Notes under the pieces: generated by a model
What the model was told of the DNA's origin: nothing
The model's input: the letters and a program-made list of their open reading frames with translations, nothing else
Database searches by the model: none
Part shown: positions 49,401-60,529 of the stretch, piece by piece
Position numbering within the stretch: position 1 is the stretch's first letter
How the letters are laid out: each line of letters begins with the position of its first letter
Source: Vitis vinifera
Taxonomy: Eukaryota > Streptophyta > Magnoliopsida > Vitales > Vitaceae
NCBI RefSeq assembly: GCF_030704535.1
Contig: NC_081809.1
Coordinates: 885,501-949,500 of the forward strand
DNA: 64,000 nt
Direction: 5' to 3'
Program-made: the position numbers and the translations under genes

Positions 49401-51650
49401 ACCAATTGGGAGGAGTTTCAGTTTCAGATGAGGCTTTCTCATTTACTTTTCTCTACATCCAAGGGCCTTAACATTATGTCCAGCAAAATATCACCAAATG
49501 CCCTGAGGGAAGCAAAGAATTTTGTCAAAAAGACCTCTTTCATTGCCAGGAATTGGGCAAATTTGACCAAGACAATTGGAGACAACAGAATCTTGGTTTC
49601 ACAAGCAAAAGACCTTTTGTTTGAGTTTGCATTGTTAAACAAATTACAGGAATGGCTAGTGGAAAGAATTGTTGAGGGGGGTAAAACCTCAGAGCGCGAT
49701 GGTCAGGGTCAAGGGGTAATCCATTTGTGTGCTATGCTAGGCTATACACGAGCTGTTTATCTATATTCACTATCAGGCTTATCATTGGATTACCGCGATA
49801 AATTTGGATGGACAGCTCTTCATTGGGCTGCATACTATGGAAGGTATAGTTCTCTGATCCATCATATAATGCAGAAGACCTACAGCATCTGCTACAACTG
49901 GCTAGGTTGCTGCATCCTACTCCACTCTTGAAACTTTTTAATCAAAACATTTCCAGGATCTCTCTTGCACTCACAGGAGTGAGATTTTGGCTCTGTTATG
50001 TCATGTTTATATCTTCCATTATTCTTTTCATGCAAATAACTATGATGATATAGAGAGAATAGTTTCTATATGCAGTGGCTGCAGAAAATTTACTTTTGAT
50101 ATTGAAGTTATGCCTTTCATTGTTTGATTTTGAAAATATTCATGTGCAGGCAGAAAATGGTTGCCGTGCTTTTATCTGCAGGGGCGAAGCCCAACTTGGT
50201 CACAGACCCCACCTCAGAAAACCCTGGTGGATGCACTGCTGCTGATCTTGCATCTAAGGAAGGTCATGATGGCTTAGCAGCTTATCTTGCAGAAAAGGGG
50301 TTAGTAGAACAGTTCAACGATATGACCTTGGCCGGAAATGTCAGTGGTTCACTGCAAGTTAGCACAACCGAACAAATAAATTCAGAGAACCTCAGTGAGG
50401 AGGAGATGAATTTAAAGGATACTTTGGCAGCATATCGGACAGCTGCTGATGCAGCAGCACGTATACAGGTTGCATTCAGGGAGCGCTCACTAAAGTTAAG
50501 GACAAAAGCAGTTGAAAATTGCAATCCAGAGATTGAGGCACGCAATATAGTCGCAGCAATGAGGATTCAGCATGCCTTTCGCAACTATGAGACACGAAAA
50601 AGGATGGCCGCTGCTGCTCGAATTCAACATAGGTTTCGTAGTTGGAAGATACGAAAAGAGTTCCTCAATATGCGTCGCCAAGCAATTAAAATTCAAGTAA
50701 GCCCTCTCTCCTCTGTTCTGTTCTATAATTGACAAATAAATGCAACTACCACGAGCCAAGTGGCAGGCCCAAATCACTTGTTTGGCAGGTACAATTTAAA
50801 TTGTATTTGCTCGGTCAAGCTAGATGGTGATTGTGTCAACCTACTTGATTTTCCAATTTATTTTTTGGCCCTGGCAACCTGAGTTGGCCTGGGTAAAATG
50901 ATTCTCTCAAGAGCTGGAGGATGCCGACCTGATCAGTGGTTTGGGATCCTGCTGAACTTTATATGAGGAGGCCTGACCAAAAGGAAACACTTTTTTCTGT
51001 GTGCCATATTCTTGTACATTTATCAAGTTTGTCTTCTAGGTGTTAAAAATATTAACATTTCTTATGCACTTTGTGATTATGGCATGCCTAACCATCATTT
51101 CCCTAACATGAGAAATCCAACAAGAGAATTATCTAAGTACATTTTTCTCCAATGCAGGCTGTTTTCCGGGGCTTCCAAGTGCGGAGGCAGTACCGCAAGA
51201 TTCTATGGTCAGTTGGAGTCCTTGAGAAGGTGATTCTGCGCTGGCGTATGAAGAGGAAAGGCTTCCGTGGGCTTCAGGTTGACACTGTTGATCAACTTCA
51301 AGAAAGTGACACAGAGGAGGACTTCTTCCGGGCCAGCAGGAGACAAGCTGAAGACCGTGTTGAGAGATCTGTTATACGTGTTCAAGCGATGTTCCGTTCA
51401 AAGAAAGCTCAAGAAGAATACCGGAGAATGAAGTTGGCCCACAATGAAGCAAAGGTAGGTGTACTCTTGATTGTTATAGGTGAGCAATGAGGACTAGTTA
51501 TTAAGCAATTCAACCTTGATGAGCCAAAGTAGCTGTCCTATTGAATCTTATATAGGTGAGTTATGAGGATTTAACTAACCGCTCAACTTTTTCTTTGTGC
51601 AGCTGGAATTTGAAGGTTTTATTGATCCTGATACCAACATGGATGGATGA
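39413..51650 (+). CDS. CAMTA5: Calmodulin-binding transcription activator, CAMTA5 type
   Basis: Nuclear DNA-binding factor that links calcium/calmodulin signals to transcription. Coding exons: 39413-39476, 40607-40732, 42032-42147, 42853-42941, 43113-43158, 45830-45956, 46264-46383, 46458-46516, 47163-47630, 49146-49843, 50150-50696, 51158-51454, 51603-51650. All borders are GT-AG and the phases join without a break, giving 934 aa (Arabidopsis CAMTA5 is of similar length). Domains: CG-1 DNA-binding domain at about residues 22-147 (RWLRPNEIHAIL, FDRRMLRNFRKDGHNWKKK, YYAHGQDNPTFVRRCYWLLD); TIG/IPT fold from about 406; ankyrin repeats at about 585-690 (GWTALHWAAYYGR, CTAADLA); several IQ motifs at about 738-905 (RIQVAFRER, RIQHAFRNY, RIQHRFRSW, KIQAVFRGF, RVQAMFRSK); and a calmodulin-binding helix (LWSVGVLEKVILRWR). 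The order and wording fit CAMTA5/6 rather than CAMTA1-3. Intron 5 (2.67 kb) contains a LINE remnant. The start is the first ATG and matches the family N-terminus (GWDIHGF). Confidence 0.94.
40048..40070. repeat. (CT)n microsatellite in CAMTA5 intron 1
   Basis: Uninterrupted CT run within the first intron. Confidence 0.95.
40383..40410. repeat. (AT)n microsatellite in CAMTA5 intron 1
   Basis: Uninterrupted AT run about 200 bases before exon 2, followed by a short TG run near 40433. Confidence 0.95.
43259..44455 (-). mobile_element. LINE (L1-type) 3' fragment, antisense in CAMTA5 intron 5
   Basis: Read on the minus strand, decayed coding shows the plant LINE tail: a zinc-finger RVT-type patch (WCIMCMKSGESIDH, near 44220-44270), then an RNase H domain with KLNFDGCALHTPK (near 43815-43850) and, after a stop, a segment ending VVERDSTIVIS (43620-43740). 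Stops and frameshifts interrupt it. The minus-strand 3' end runs into A-rich sequence, seen as T tracts on the plus strand near 43262-43280. It sits wholly within intron 5 of the CAMTA5-type gene, in the opposite orientation. The right boundary is approximate. Confidence 0.82.
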
Positions 51651-53720
51651 AGACAAGTTCACTACGAGGTTCATTTTCTTATCTAGCTTGTATATCTTGT
51701 AAATGCCTTGATTGATATAAATTTGCAATTGTTACCTTCCCGATCTCCTTTTAGGAATTTAGAGGGGTAATGGTTTCAGTGTTTTCATCTGTCTTGTTTT
51801 AGTTTTAGCATCAAGCTGTTAGGTTTGAATTTTGATCGTCTTTGTAAGATCCGACTATAACACGACAGTGTAGTTTCCCAGTTCATCTGATTCTCTTCGT
51901 ACCTGTGAGATCATGGGGGTTAAAGTAAACTTCCTTCCCAACAACCCCCACAATCATAGAATCTTGTTTAGACTTGTGAGGGCAGAGTGCTATTTTTTAA
52001 CAGGTGCCTGCATTCAAAGAAGCTGCTTTGTTTTATGGACGCGAGCAACTGTCCCAACCCATGAACAGGCTCATAATGAAATAGCCCGAGTGAAATTTAT
52101 TTCTGAAATGTCACTTTTTGGTGAATCGTTTTCTAATATATGCAGCATTGTGTGATTTCAACCTTCTCAGATTTATACTCGCCAAATCTTTATAGAACAG
52201 GAACACGGTCATTGCTTTATTCAGCTTAGAACATGGCTGCTTAGCCGATTCATGAGTTTTCAGTTGTCTTTGTTTAGATTTGTGGTTTAAAGATGGGCGT
52301 ACTTCCCACTTTAAATTATGGTCAAATTTTGATCAAGTTTATAAGGTTGGAGCAAAGAGTGTGAAGTGAAAACCAAACCTTCTTTAGGATTTTCATTTTT
52401 CATTTCCCAATACTAAACACATAAATAATGTGTGATTGCATGATTATTTAAAATAATCAGGTTTTATTAGGGTTTTTGTTTTTGTTATTCTTTCTATCCA
52501 TTGCGGTTTCCAGGTTATCATCATCTTGGAACAATAGAATTGGGAATAGGAATTCCCAAAGTCAAAATTCTTATCTTGCATTTGGTATTATGATTTACTT
52601 TATTTGCATTCCCATGTTTGCATGCCAAGACTCGTAATAAAGCAAGTGAAATCAGAACCAAAGATAAATTTCTTTCCACTGTCTCATGACGATGCATGCG
52701 AAGTCCCAAAATCCAAACTGCCATTTTCCAGTAGCCTTTGCGGTGATGAAGGGAGAAGGAGGAAAGATCATGAAGAAAAGAGGGGAAAAAATGAAACTCA
52801 TGTTATTAAAAAAAAGGGTTTAGACGGCATTATTGCTCATAACTTTTAGTTATGTAGAAAATAATTTTTATTATATTTTATTTTTAAAAGAATTCTAAGT
52901 ATTTTTAGTGACCCATCATTGCAAAAAGCATAGTATGTGTCTGATTGGCAATGGGCACCTGATGGATATGGAACGATCTTAGCCAGTCCACTGCGTCCCT
53001 CGTGGGTGTTGGTAAAAGAATGGCGGGTACTCCACTCAACAATTCATCCGTTCACCCAAGGAACAGAACTACCATCCAACCAATGTAGTAATGAACTACT
53101 AAAAATGAATGCGAGCCTACGGTTACCGACAGATAGGTTGCAGCAGATCTGTCCTATTGGGAAAATTAGGAGGCTCATTAATGAAGGTCAAAAGCAAACC
53201 ATCATCTTCTCTTGCCCAATAAAAAAGTTACGGTTGAAAAACTTTGAGTGAATAACACGAACAATAAATGAAATTCAAATCCATCAGACATGCTAACCAT
53301 GGGTAACATTCGAGTCCCTCTTACTACCATGTAGAATTTATCCATAGGATGTGGAAAGCGAGAGAGATCTAATTCTGGAACAAAAGGAAAAAAGAGGATG
53401 TCCTCAGTAGACTACATATTACAGCCTCATTGATCATTATAACCTCAATCCATTTATTTGTTCAGCAAATTAATTACCCAAACAAACAGTAAAACCAAAA
53501 AACAGCTTACCTATCCGTACCAAAAGAATAGGAACACAGAAAGTCTGTTGAAGCTAAAATGAAGTAAAGGCTGGTATCAAAGTCTGACATATTCACTCTA
53601 CAAAGCAACTAGTGATTAAATACCTGCAACAGCAGTTCAAAATGAAGAGACTGCCGCAGTGGGCAGGAAAATTACCATCAGGTAACCAGGCTGCGTTTGC
53701 TAGTCTATTCATTCGTTCTC
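51651..53720. other. 3' flanks of CAMTA5-type gene and SAR1, no other gene seen
   Basis: The first few hundred bases should be the CAMTA5 3' untranslated region. The rest is unremarkable intergenic DNA. 53400-53720 is likely the SAR1 3' untranslated region, since SAR1 reads leftward from 55621. Open stretches at 51913-52155 and 52937-53251 show no family signature. Confidence 0.5.
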
Positions 53721-55621
53721 CTACTTGATGTACTGAGAGACCCACTTGAAACCTTCACCATATCCCATTTTGCGAACAATGCTGCACATGAACACCTCGA
53801 GAGGGCGGACATTTGAGTCTACCAGATTAACCTTACCCTTACCAGTCGTGAAGTTGGTCAGGCCCAGGTGGTAACGCAACTCATCCTCAGAGGCAGCATA
53901 GGGTATGTCTATCTTGTTTCCCAGAATGAGAAATGGAACATTTGCCAGTGACTCATCAGAAAGGAGAGCATCCAACTCCCTCTTTGACTCAGCAAATCTT
54001 TCCTTGTCATACGCATCGACCAGGTACACCACAGCATCCACCTAAAAAGATTGTCAATTATCTAAGAGTCACATCCCCCCACCATATTAAGTTGTTATAG
54101 TTTGATTTTTCATGAATTTTAGACCCAAAAATAATACAAGCAGAACTACAATTGACACAGAAAAATAGTATTATGTATAATAAAAATAAATAAATAAAAG
54201 TGAAAGCTGAAAGTCGGCAAAATAATAAAATAACAATGGAATTGTTCTTCAGAAACAGAATCCTAGGCTTTCAAATTGCAATTTAATAATCTCACATGTA
54301 TCAACCATTATAACAAATATAATGGTAGATGGGATCCATAATGCTTCAATTTAACTAACACCAAGGAAAGGAAAAATGAGCAGACAAGGACATGCTGAAC
54401 TTATTCAACAAAGGGGCACATGTATAAGGAATGAAAAGAAAAACAGATCTATACAAATATGATCATCAATGATAAACCAATTGCAAGCTATCTAATCCGC
54501 CATACTAGTCAGTAAAATATTATACAAAATACCGGTATGAAGAGTCAAACACAAGATCCCCTTACCATCCTCCCCATATCTCTGTAAGAAAATGGAAAAA
54601 ACCGGTATGGATTAGCATCCACTAGATAGGTACTGACAACAAGAGGCATCAAACCAAAAAACTAAAAAAAGCAGACAAACCTTCTCATCTGATCACATAA
54701 AAAGATTATTAAAATTTTGAAATTCCAGCTATGATAGCAATTGACAAAAATAGTTAAAACAAGAAAAAACACTAAGAATACAACTGAGTCAAATGTGATT
54801 GGAGACAGCTAAGAACAATTTCAATGAGCGACTTCCAGCTCAAATAAATATCGATACAATATAAATCAATCTTTCTCAGCAAATATATATAAGAATATAG
54901 GTGATTAAACAACAATTTGCCCGGAGATAAACAAAGAAATTGGCTGATAAACCAACTAGAAATTTTGAGATTCAATTTATACCTTGGCATAATAATCCTT
55001 CCAGACTCTTCGAGCGATCTGATGCCCACCCAAATCAAAGGCTTTAAACTTAATTTTCCCAATACTCAATTCCTCGGACGTCGGATGCTGCGTTGGTTGA
55101 TGCTGAACTAATCTCTGCAGCATGAAAGATCCAGAAACAACTTCAATTCCAAATCAACACATATTCACGAATTGAAGGGGGAAAACAACATCCAAGGGGA
55201 AAAATAAAATAAAATAAAAAAATTGTTGACCGAGAAAATGTGGTAGGGGTCAAGAAAATAAATCGAAATTCAGAATCTTATATTCTTCAAAAGTTCGGGA
55301 TCCGAGAAAACAAACGATCGATCACTCAACGACACCTCCAGTTATTTATTTATTTCTTCATTGTTTAAATCAAAACAAAATAAGGCATAAGATTCGAACA
55401 TTTTTATTCCTCAATAGCCAAATATAAGGTGTAAAAAAACTAAATCCAGAAATCAAGAAAGGCACTGAGACTGATATATTAGAATACCGAACCTCATCTT
55501 TCAGCATATGAAGCAACGTCGTTTTTCCCGCATTATCAAGCCCTAAAAATAAGATCTTCGCCTCTTTTTGCCATAGCCCCAAAGATGCGAGAAGTCCATA
55601 GAACCAATCGAAAAGAAACAT
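53721..55621 (-). CDS. SAR1: SAR1 small GTPase (COPII coat assembly)
   Basis: ARF-family GTPase that starts COPII vesicle formation at the endoplasmic reticulum. GTP-loaded SAR1 inserts its N-terminal helix into the membrane and recruits SEC23/SEC24. Coding exons: 55493-55621, 54983-55114, 53721-54041, with clean GT-AG borders, all in phase 0, giving 193 aa, the standard plant length. Motifs: N-terminal amphipathic [18 protein letters not shown]-loop GLDNAGKTT; switch [22 protein letters not shown] guanine-specificity motif; C-terminal [12 protein letters not shown]. An upstream in-frame ATG at 55648 would add nine residues; the family start is MFLFDW at 55621. Every expected residue appears intact. 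Confidence 0.96.
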
Positions 55622-57860
55622 GGTGTTCCGACAAGATTCGCGACTCAAAACGCGGCCAATTCACCGGAATTAAGCCGAAAACCACAAACTTATCGACGAA
55701 CTCGCCGGAAAATCCCACCGGGGGCGGAGATTCCGACCGTTTGATTGGACGGAAAATAGCGAAAAAAATACAGAGGCAGCCGAGAAAACGAAGGAAAATA
55801 AACAAGAAAATTTTCACCGCCCTGGGTTTTGACTGGTCTCCCGGATCTTATATCACGAACCGTAGTGTGATTACCGGTTTGGCCGGTGAGTGCTTCGATG
55901 GCTGGGGACGTGGGGCGGTATAGGCGAGGGGAAAACCGGAATTGCCTGTTCCTGAACTGGTTTACACGTGTAAAGTCAAGATTGGTCAGTACGCGTCATT
56001 GGGTGGGTACTAGCCGTCGATTTTGAAACGAGCGGTGACGATTTTGTCATGAGATCCTGGGGAGATCTACGGTATGAATATTAAGATACAAACACATGAC
56101 CATCTTATGCAATCGAATGGCGAATACGTGGGAACTGGGACGGGAATTAGTCTATCTAAGATTTATTAATTACAAATCTATAATTTATTAATAAAGCCAA
56201 ATCAATAGCATTTTCGCGTTGCAGGTAAGTCACGTTTCTCACGTGTAGGATCTGACTCTGAGATTGTTTTCACTCCCAATTCCGAGATGTTTTTAGGATC
56301 CACATTTAAAATACAATATGAACAGTAAAGGAAATTAATTGAATTCGAACTTATATTTCCTTAAGAATGAATGAAAATACCTAATTAGTTCAACGTGGTA
56401 TTAAGTAATTAAGGAATAAAGACTGAAAAAAAAAAAAAACCATTATTCTTAAATTGAAAATTAAGTCTAATAAAATAATAATGTCAACACCTTAATCATT
56501 TTTTTAAGCTAATGAAATATATGTTATATTATATTTATGTTTAATTTATAAATAAAATAAAGAATATATCATTTTTCAAATGATATTTATTTGAAATACA
56601 AATTATATTGCATTCAAATATTTCTGATTAAAAAGTTTAAAATTTATCACATGTTTTTAACATTTTATGGAAATTGTTCTACTATTTATAGTTTAGTAAG
56701 AATAGTTACTATTTAAATATTTAATATTTAAAAATTTAAAAATGCTTTAAAATATTATATTATATAAACTACTTATTTATTTATTTATTAAATCATACAT
56801 ATTTTTAACTATAAATTATTTTTTAATCAAATTTTGTTGTTTTATGAAATGAGTAATATAGATAATGAAAAAAAAAAAAAAAAAGGACAAAAAGAGGAAA
56901 TTAATTATTTATGGGATATGCGTATCCTGTATCTCGATCAATTCACAAAATATTTTTAAAAGAAATACTTTTAAGCAAAGCACCGTAAGTTGAAAAGGGC
57001 ATTAACCCAACCACATTTTCAGACCGGCCATTCGTGATAATTGATACTATGTTTAAAGTTGGGTTGTGCGTTGGCCCAAATTTGTTGGCTGAGCTCAGTG
57101 GAGCCTTGGCCTAGAGGCCTAAGTTCAATTTAAATCCTTGACATGCAGCGTTGGTGGGCCTAAGCCCATTTAAAGCCGAATCATTCACAGTTGGCGCAAT
57201 CCATAATTTCATACTAGGGGTAAAATTGGGTTTCAGGCAAGCCCAAGGACAAGCTACCGACACAAAGGTGGGTTTCAGCCATTCAGGCATGTCCAAGACC
57301 AACCTACTCGTAAAATTACTAAAATACGTCTATTCCTCATAGTGGCTTGTTTGGAACAACATTTTTCTGCGATTAGCAGAGAAATGGAAGCATAGCTGCA
57401 TAAGTAACAAATTTTGTAATTGATTTAATGTTGTGAAATTTATATTTAGAAATGATTTTCTTAAAAAAAGAAGAAGTGATAATGTGCATTTTAAATAAAT
57501 TAATTAAATAAAAATTAGTTTTTTAAAAAAACACCAGAAATCAAGTAAATATAAAACATATTAAGAATTGCATTTTTTTTACTCCCAAACAGTGCTTTTA
57601 GTCGTTTAGCTCTTTTGGGAATATAAATTATTTTTTCTCTGTAGATTAAATTTGGGAAAATAATAAATAATAAATAATATGGTTTTTATATAATTTTTTA
57701 ATGTGAATAGTGTGTATTTGTGTATTTGAATGATGTATTCATTTTTAAAGCTTAGAGATACCTTGTTAAGATAGGTGCAAGTTCGCTGGGCTTCTTGTAG
57801 AGGTACACCCAAGCCCACTCAGATCTGCTGCAGGGCAACCCAATCAAGAGAGTTTCGAAC
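55622..57860. other. SAR1 upstream region and AT-rich intergenic DNA
   Basis: 55622-55930 is GC-richer and probably holds the SAR1 5' leader and promoter. Beyond 56100 the sequence is mostly AT-rich; 57000-57340 is less so but carries no recognised gene. Confidence 0.5.
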
Positions 57861-57865
57861 AGAGA

Positions 57866-57983
57866 TGGGCCAAAAGCCCAACTCAGTGCATGAGGGTATT
57901 TTCGTCATTGTCAATAAAAATGGGAGAAAGCTAGGGTTTCCTATGAATAAAGAGCCTCGATCTTCTCCGCCGAGAAAACCCTA
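57866..57983 (+). promoter_or_regulatory. eL29 promoter elements: site II motifs and telo-boxes
   Basis: TGGGCC at 57866-57871 and AAGCCCA (inverse of TGGGCTT) at 57874-57880 are site II-type motifs. TAGGGTTT at 57932-57939 and AAACCCTA at 57976-57983 are telo-boxes in both orientations. This combination is known from plant ribosomal protein gene promoters, and it lies 50-165 bases before the eL29 start codon. Confidence 0.8.
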
Positions 57984-58029
57984 GAAAACAGAGTCGCTCA
58001 TCCTCATCGTCTCTGTGATTTCTCTAGAG

Positions 58030-58312
58030 ATGGCGAAGTCGAAGAACCACACAGCTCACAACCAATCGTACAAGGCCCACAAGAACGGCATCAAGAAGCC
58101 CCGCAAACACCGCCACGCTTCCACCAAAGGGGTAATTTCTCAACTTTGATTTACTCTTTTCCCCCCTTTTTTCTGAAGAATATGTGATTGATGCGATGAA
58201 TTTGTGTTTTGAAATCTGAAATGAACAGATGGACCCGAAGTTCTTGAGGAACCAGAGGTACGCGAGGAAGCACAACAAGAAGAGCGGTGAATCCGCCACC
58301 GAGGAAGAATAG
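58030..58312 (+). CDS. RPL29: 60S ribosomal protein eL29
   Basis: Small basic protein of the cytosolic 60S ribosomal subunit. Coding exons 58030-58131 and 58229-58312 join in phase 0 across a 97-base GT-AG intron, giving 61 aa, the normal plant length. The sequence starts [20 protein letters not shown], continues with [10 protein letters not shown], and exon 2 gives [18 protein letters not shown] before an acidic end (EEE). Nearly every conserved position is present and composition is Lys/Arg/His-rich. The promoter carries site II and telo-box motifs, which fits co-regulation with other ribosomal protein genes. Confidence 0.97.
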
Positions 58313-60136
58313 ACCAACAATGATTAGGTCCCAGTTGGGCTCTGTTTTTGTTTTAGAAGTATAGTGATTTGACGCTACGCTTTACTTCATATTATTGTGG
58401 GATGTTTTCCTACTTATGTTTTTGTCTATGGATTAGTAGTTCTGTTTGTTGAAAACCTTTTAATTGCTGAGATTCTATGAAGTAGTTGTTGCCAAAAAGT
58501 GTTTTTTTAATTATTGGTTTTGTGTTTCTGTTCCCGTTTCCATTGTTGTATGGTTGTTCTTACAGTTGGAATATTTTGCATTTTATATATGTGATAGTGT
58601 TCTTAGGTAGAATTGTTTTGGGTAAAATATGTTGTGGCTAGTCTCTATATATCACATTGCCATAGTTTTAACCTAAACACTTACCTCATTATACCTTATT
58701 AGATTCCTTGCGTTGATCTTGGACCTTAAGCCTATGTTTGGGTCGGGAAAGTTTGAAGGAAAAGAAAAGGGTGAGAAAAATTTGCAAAACATTTCTGGTG
58801 TTTAGTTGTCCATTGGAAAATTTGAGAGATAGAAAATTAAATACATAAGGAAGGGAATTAATGCAAGGAAGTAAATCTTTTAGTGTTTCCCCCTATTTTC
58901 CTTTTTTTTTTCCATTCATGTTTCCATAGCATCCAAAGGATAGAAGATCATTTTCCTTGGTATTCTTTTCCCTTAGCATTTTCTATGAACTAGATATTAG
59001 GATAAAGAGGTTTCTAAATCCTTTCCAAAGTTATTTTCAGGAAATTCAGAAACCCTTTCTTGTTTATTGATTGTTTTTTGGGTTGCAAGCAGTTGTTTAC
59101 TTGAGTTATCCTGTTTTGTATTCTGGTTGGTTTTGTATTGGATCATGATTCAAACTGCCAGTGCAGGGCATTGCGTTCTGCCTCGCACTCTGGGGCACTT
59201 AGACTAGGCTGCTGAGTTACAAGTGCCTTTGTAAGCTTGTATTTATGGATTACTTGGGTTTGAATAATACCTCTGGTAATTCCATTTGCCTTCTCCACCT
59301 GAGTTAGATGTCATCTTCCATGGGGTCATTTTCCTCATGGGCATTGACACAAGTGTTTTTTGAAGCCAATCATATTTGGACTATATTGTTAACCCTTTCT
59401 CTCTGTTATTATCAAACTTTATGCTTATATAATTGTTTTCCAGATGAAAGCCCCATAGGTAATATTGGTCTTGGATATAATCTATATATCTAAACTATAT
59501 TGTTTCCTGTGTCTAAATTTTCTATGGTGGTTGGGGGCTGATTGTTGTGATGTTGAGGCATAGAAAGGGAATCGATTAGGCTTCACAAGAAAAGCAGAGT
59601 TTGAATGGATTTTGTCATGGTGAAAATTGCTGTTGCTAAAATAATATCTTTAGTTGATGATGTTGCTGTTGTAGTAGCAAGCTTAGGGCCTCTGAGGCCG
59701 GGCTAATCTCTCTTGCATGCACCCTGGAACGGATGTGGGTGGTGCTGAAATCTCCAGTATGTATCTCGGAAACATGTAGAGCTCTGTTGGACTTCGACAC
59801 TAGTCTAGTTTTCTCAAATAGACAGCATGTTTTTATTTAGCAACAGAAACGAGGATCAAATGACAATTATTATTTATATATATACAAATACGAATTTTAC
59901 TATTTTAGTTTTCCAATTTTATTTTATCATACTTCTCAAAATCGAAGTGAAAGTCCAAGGCTTTCCATGACAGCCTTTATGAGGTGCGAAGTACCTTGAT
60001 GACATAATACTTTAGTCAAAGCTTGGAAGCTCTGGTTACGGGGAGAAGATTCGCGGTGCGGTCGGCCAACAAAGCAAATCCCCAGTTAATACCATCAAAA
60101 GCAAGGTACCATCAGTATTGACGATTGGGTACCAAG
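58313..60136. other. eL29 3' flank and intergenic DNA
   Basis: Begins with the likely eL29 3' untranslated region. No other gene is supported; the open stretch at 59308-59493 lacks any family signature. The region ends at the left terminus of the hAT element. Confidence 0.5.
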
Positions 60137-60440
60137 CAAGGATTGAAATATCGGTAAACACGGATATATCGGTACTTGGATTTTACGGATATATCGGAAA
60201 TATCGGAGAAATATCGGTGGATATTTTTCATCAAATATCGGTGAGACAAAAATTATCCAAAATTGATGGGAATGCTTAAAAAAAGCCAAAGAATGATAAA
60301 ATAAGCAAGAATATGCATGTTAAAGTTATTTTATAAGTGTAATTGACATAAATATGGTCAAAGAAAAAAATATCGGTAAATAGTTTACGATACTTGGATT
60401 TTAAGAATAAAAAATATGAAATTTGGAATTGTACACTTAG
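60137..60440. mobile_element. hAT element terminal/subterminal region with repeated ATATCGG motifs
   Basis: From about 60137 (caaggattgaaat) the motif atatcggt or atatcgga occurs at least six times within about 240 bases (60148-60380), with a second copy of acttggattttac/aag at 60174 and 60400. Clustered short motifs near the ends, bound by the transposase, are a known feature of hAT elements. It lies about 90-390 bases beyond the stop codon of the hAT transposase gene, as the 3' end of that element. The other end is outside the window, so the terminal inverted repeat and 8-bp target duplication cannot be checked. Confidence 0.65.
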
Positions 60441-60529
60441 AAAGTTAGAATTGAGTTAAGAAATATTTGATTTCATTAAATGAAAACAATTTACACATAA
60501 ACATAATACATATGACATTGCAATGATCC

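Noticed and set aside
55370..55648. SAR1 start at the upstream ATG (55648)
   Set aside because: It would add nine residues absent from the family; MFLFDW at 55621 gives the conserved 193-residue protein.
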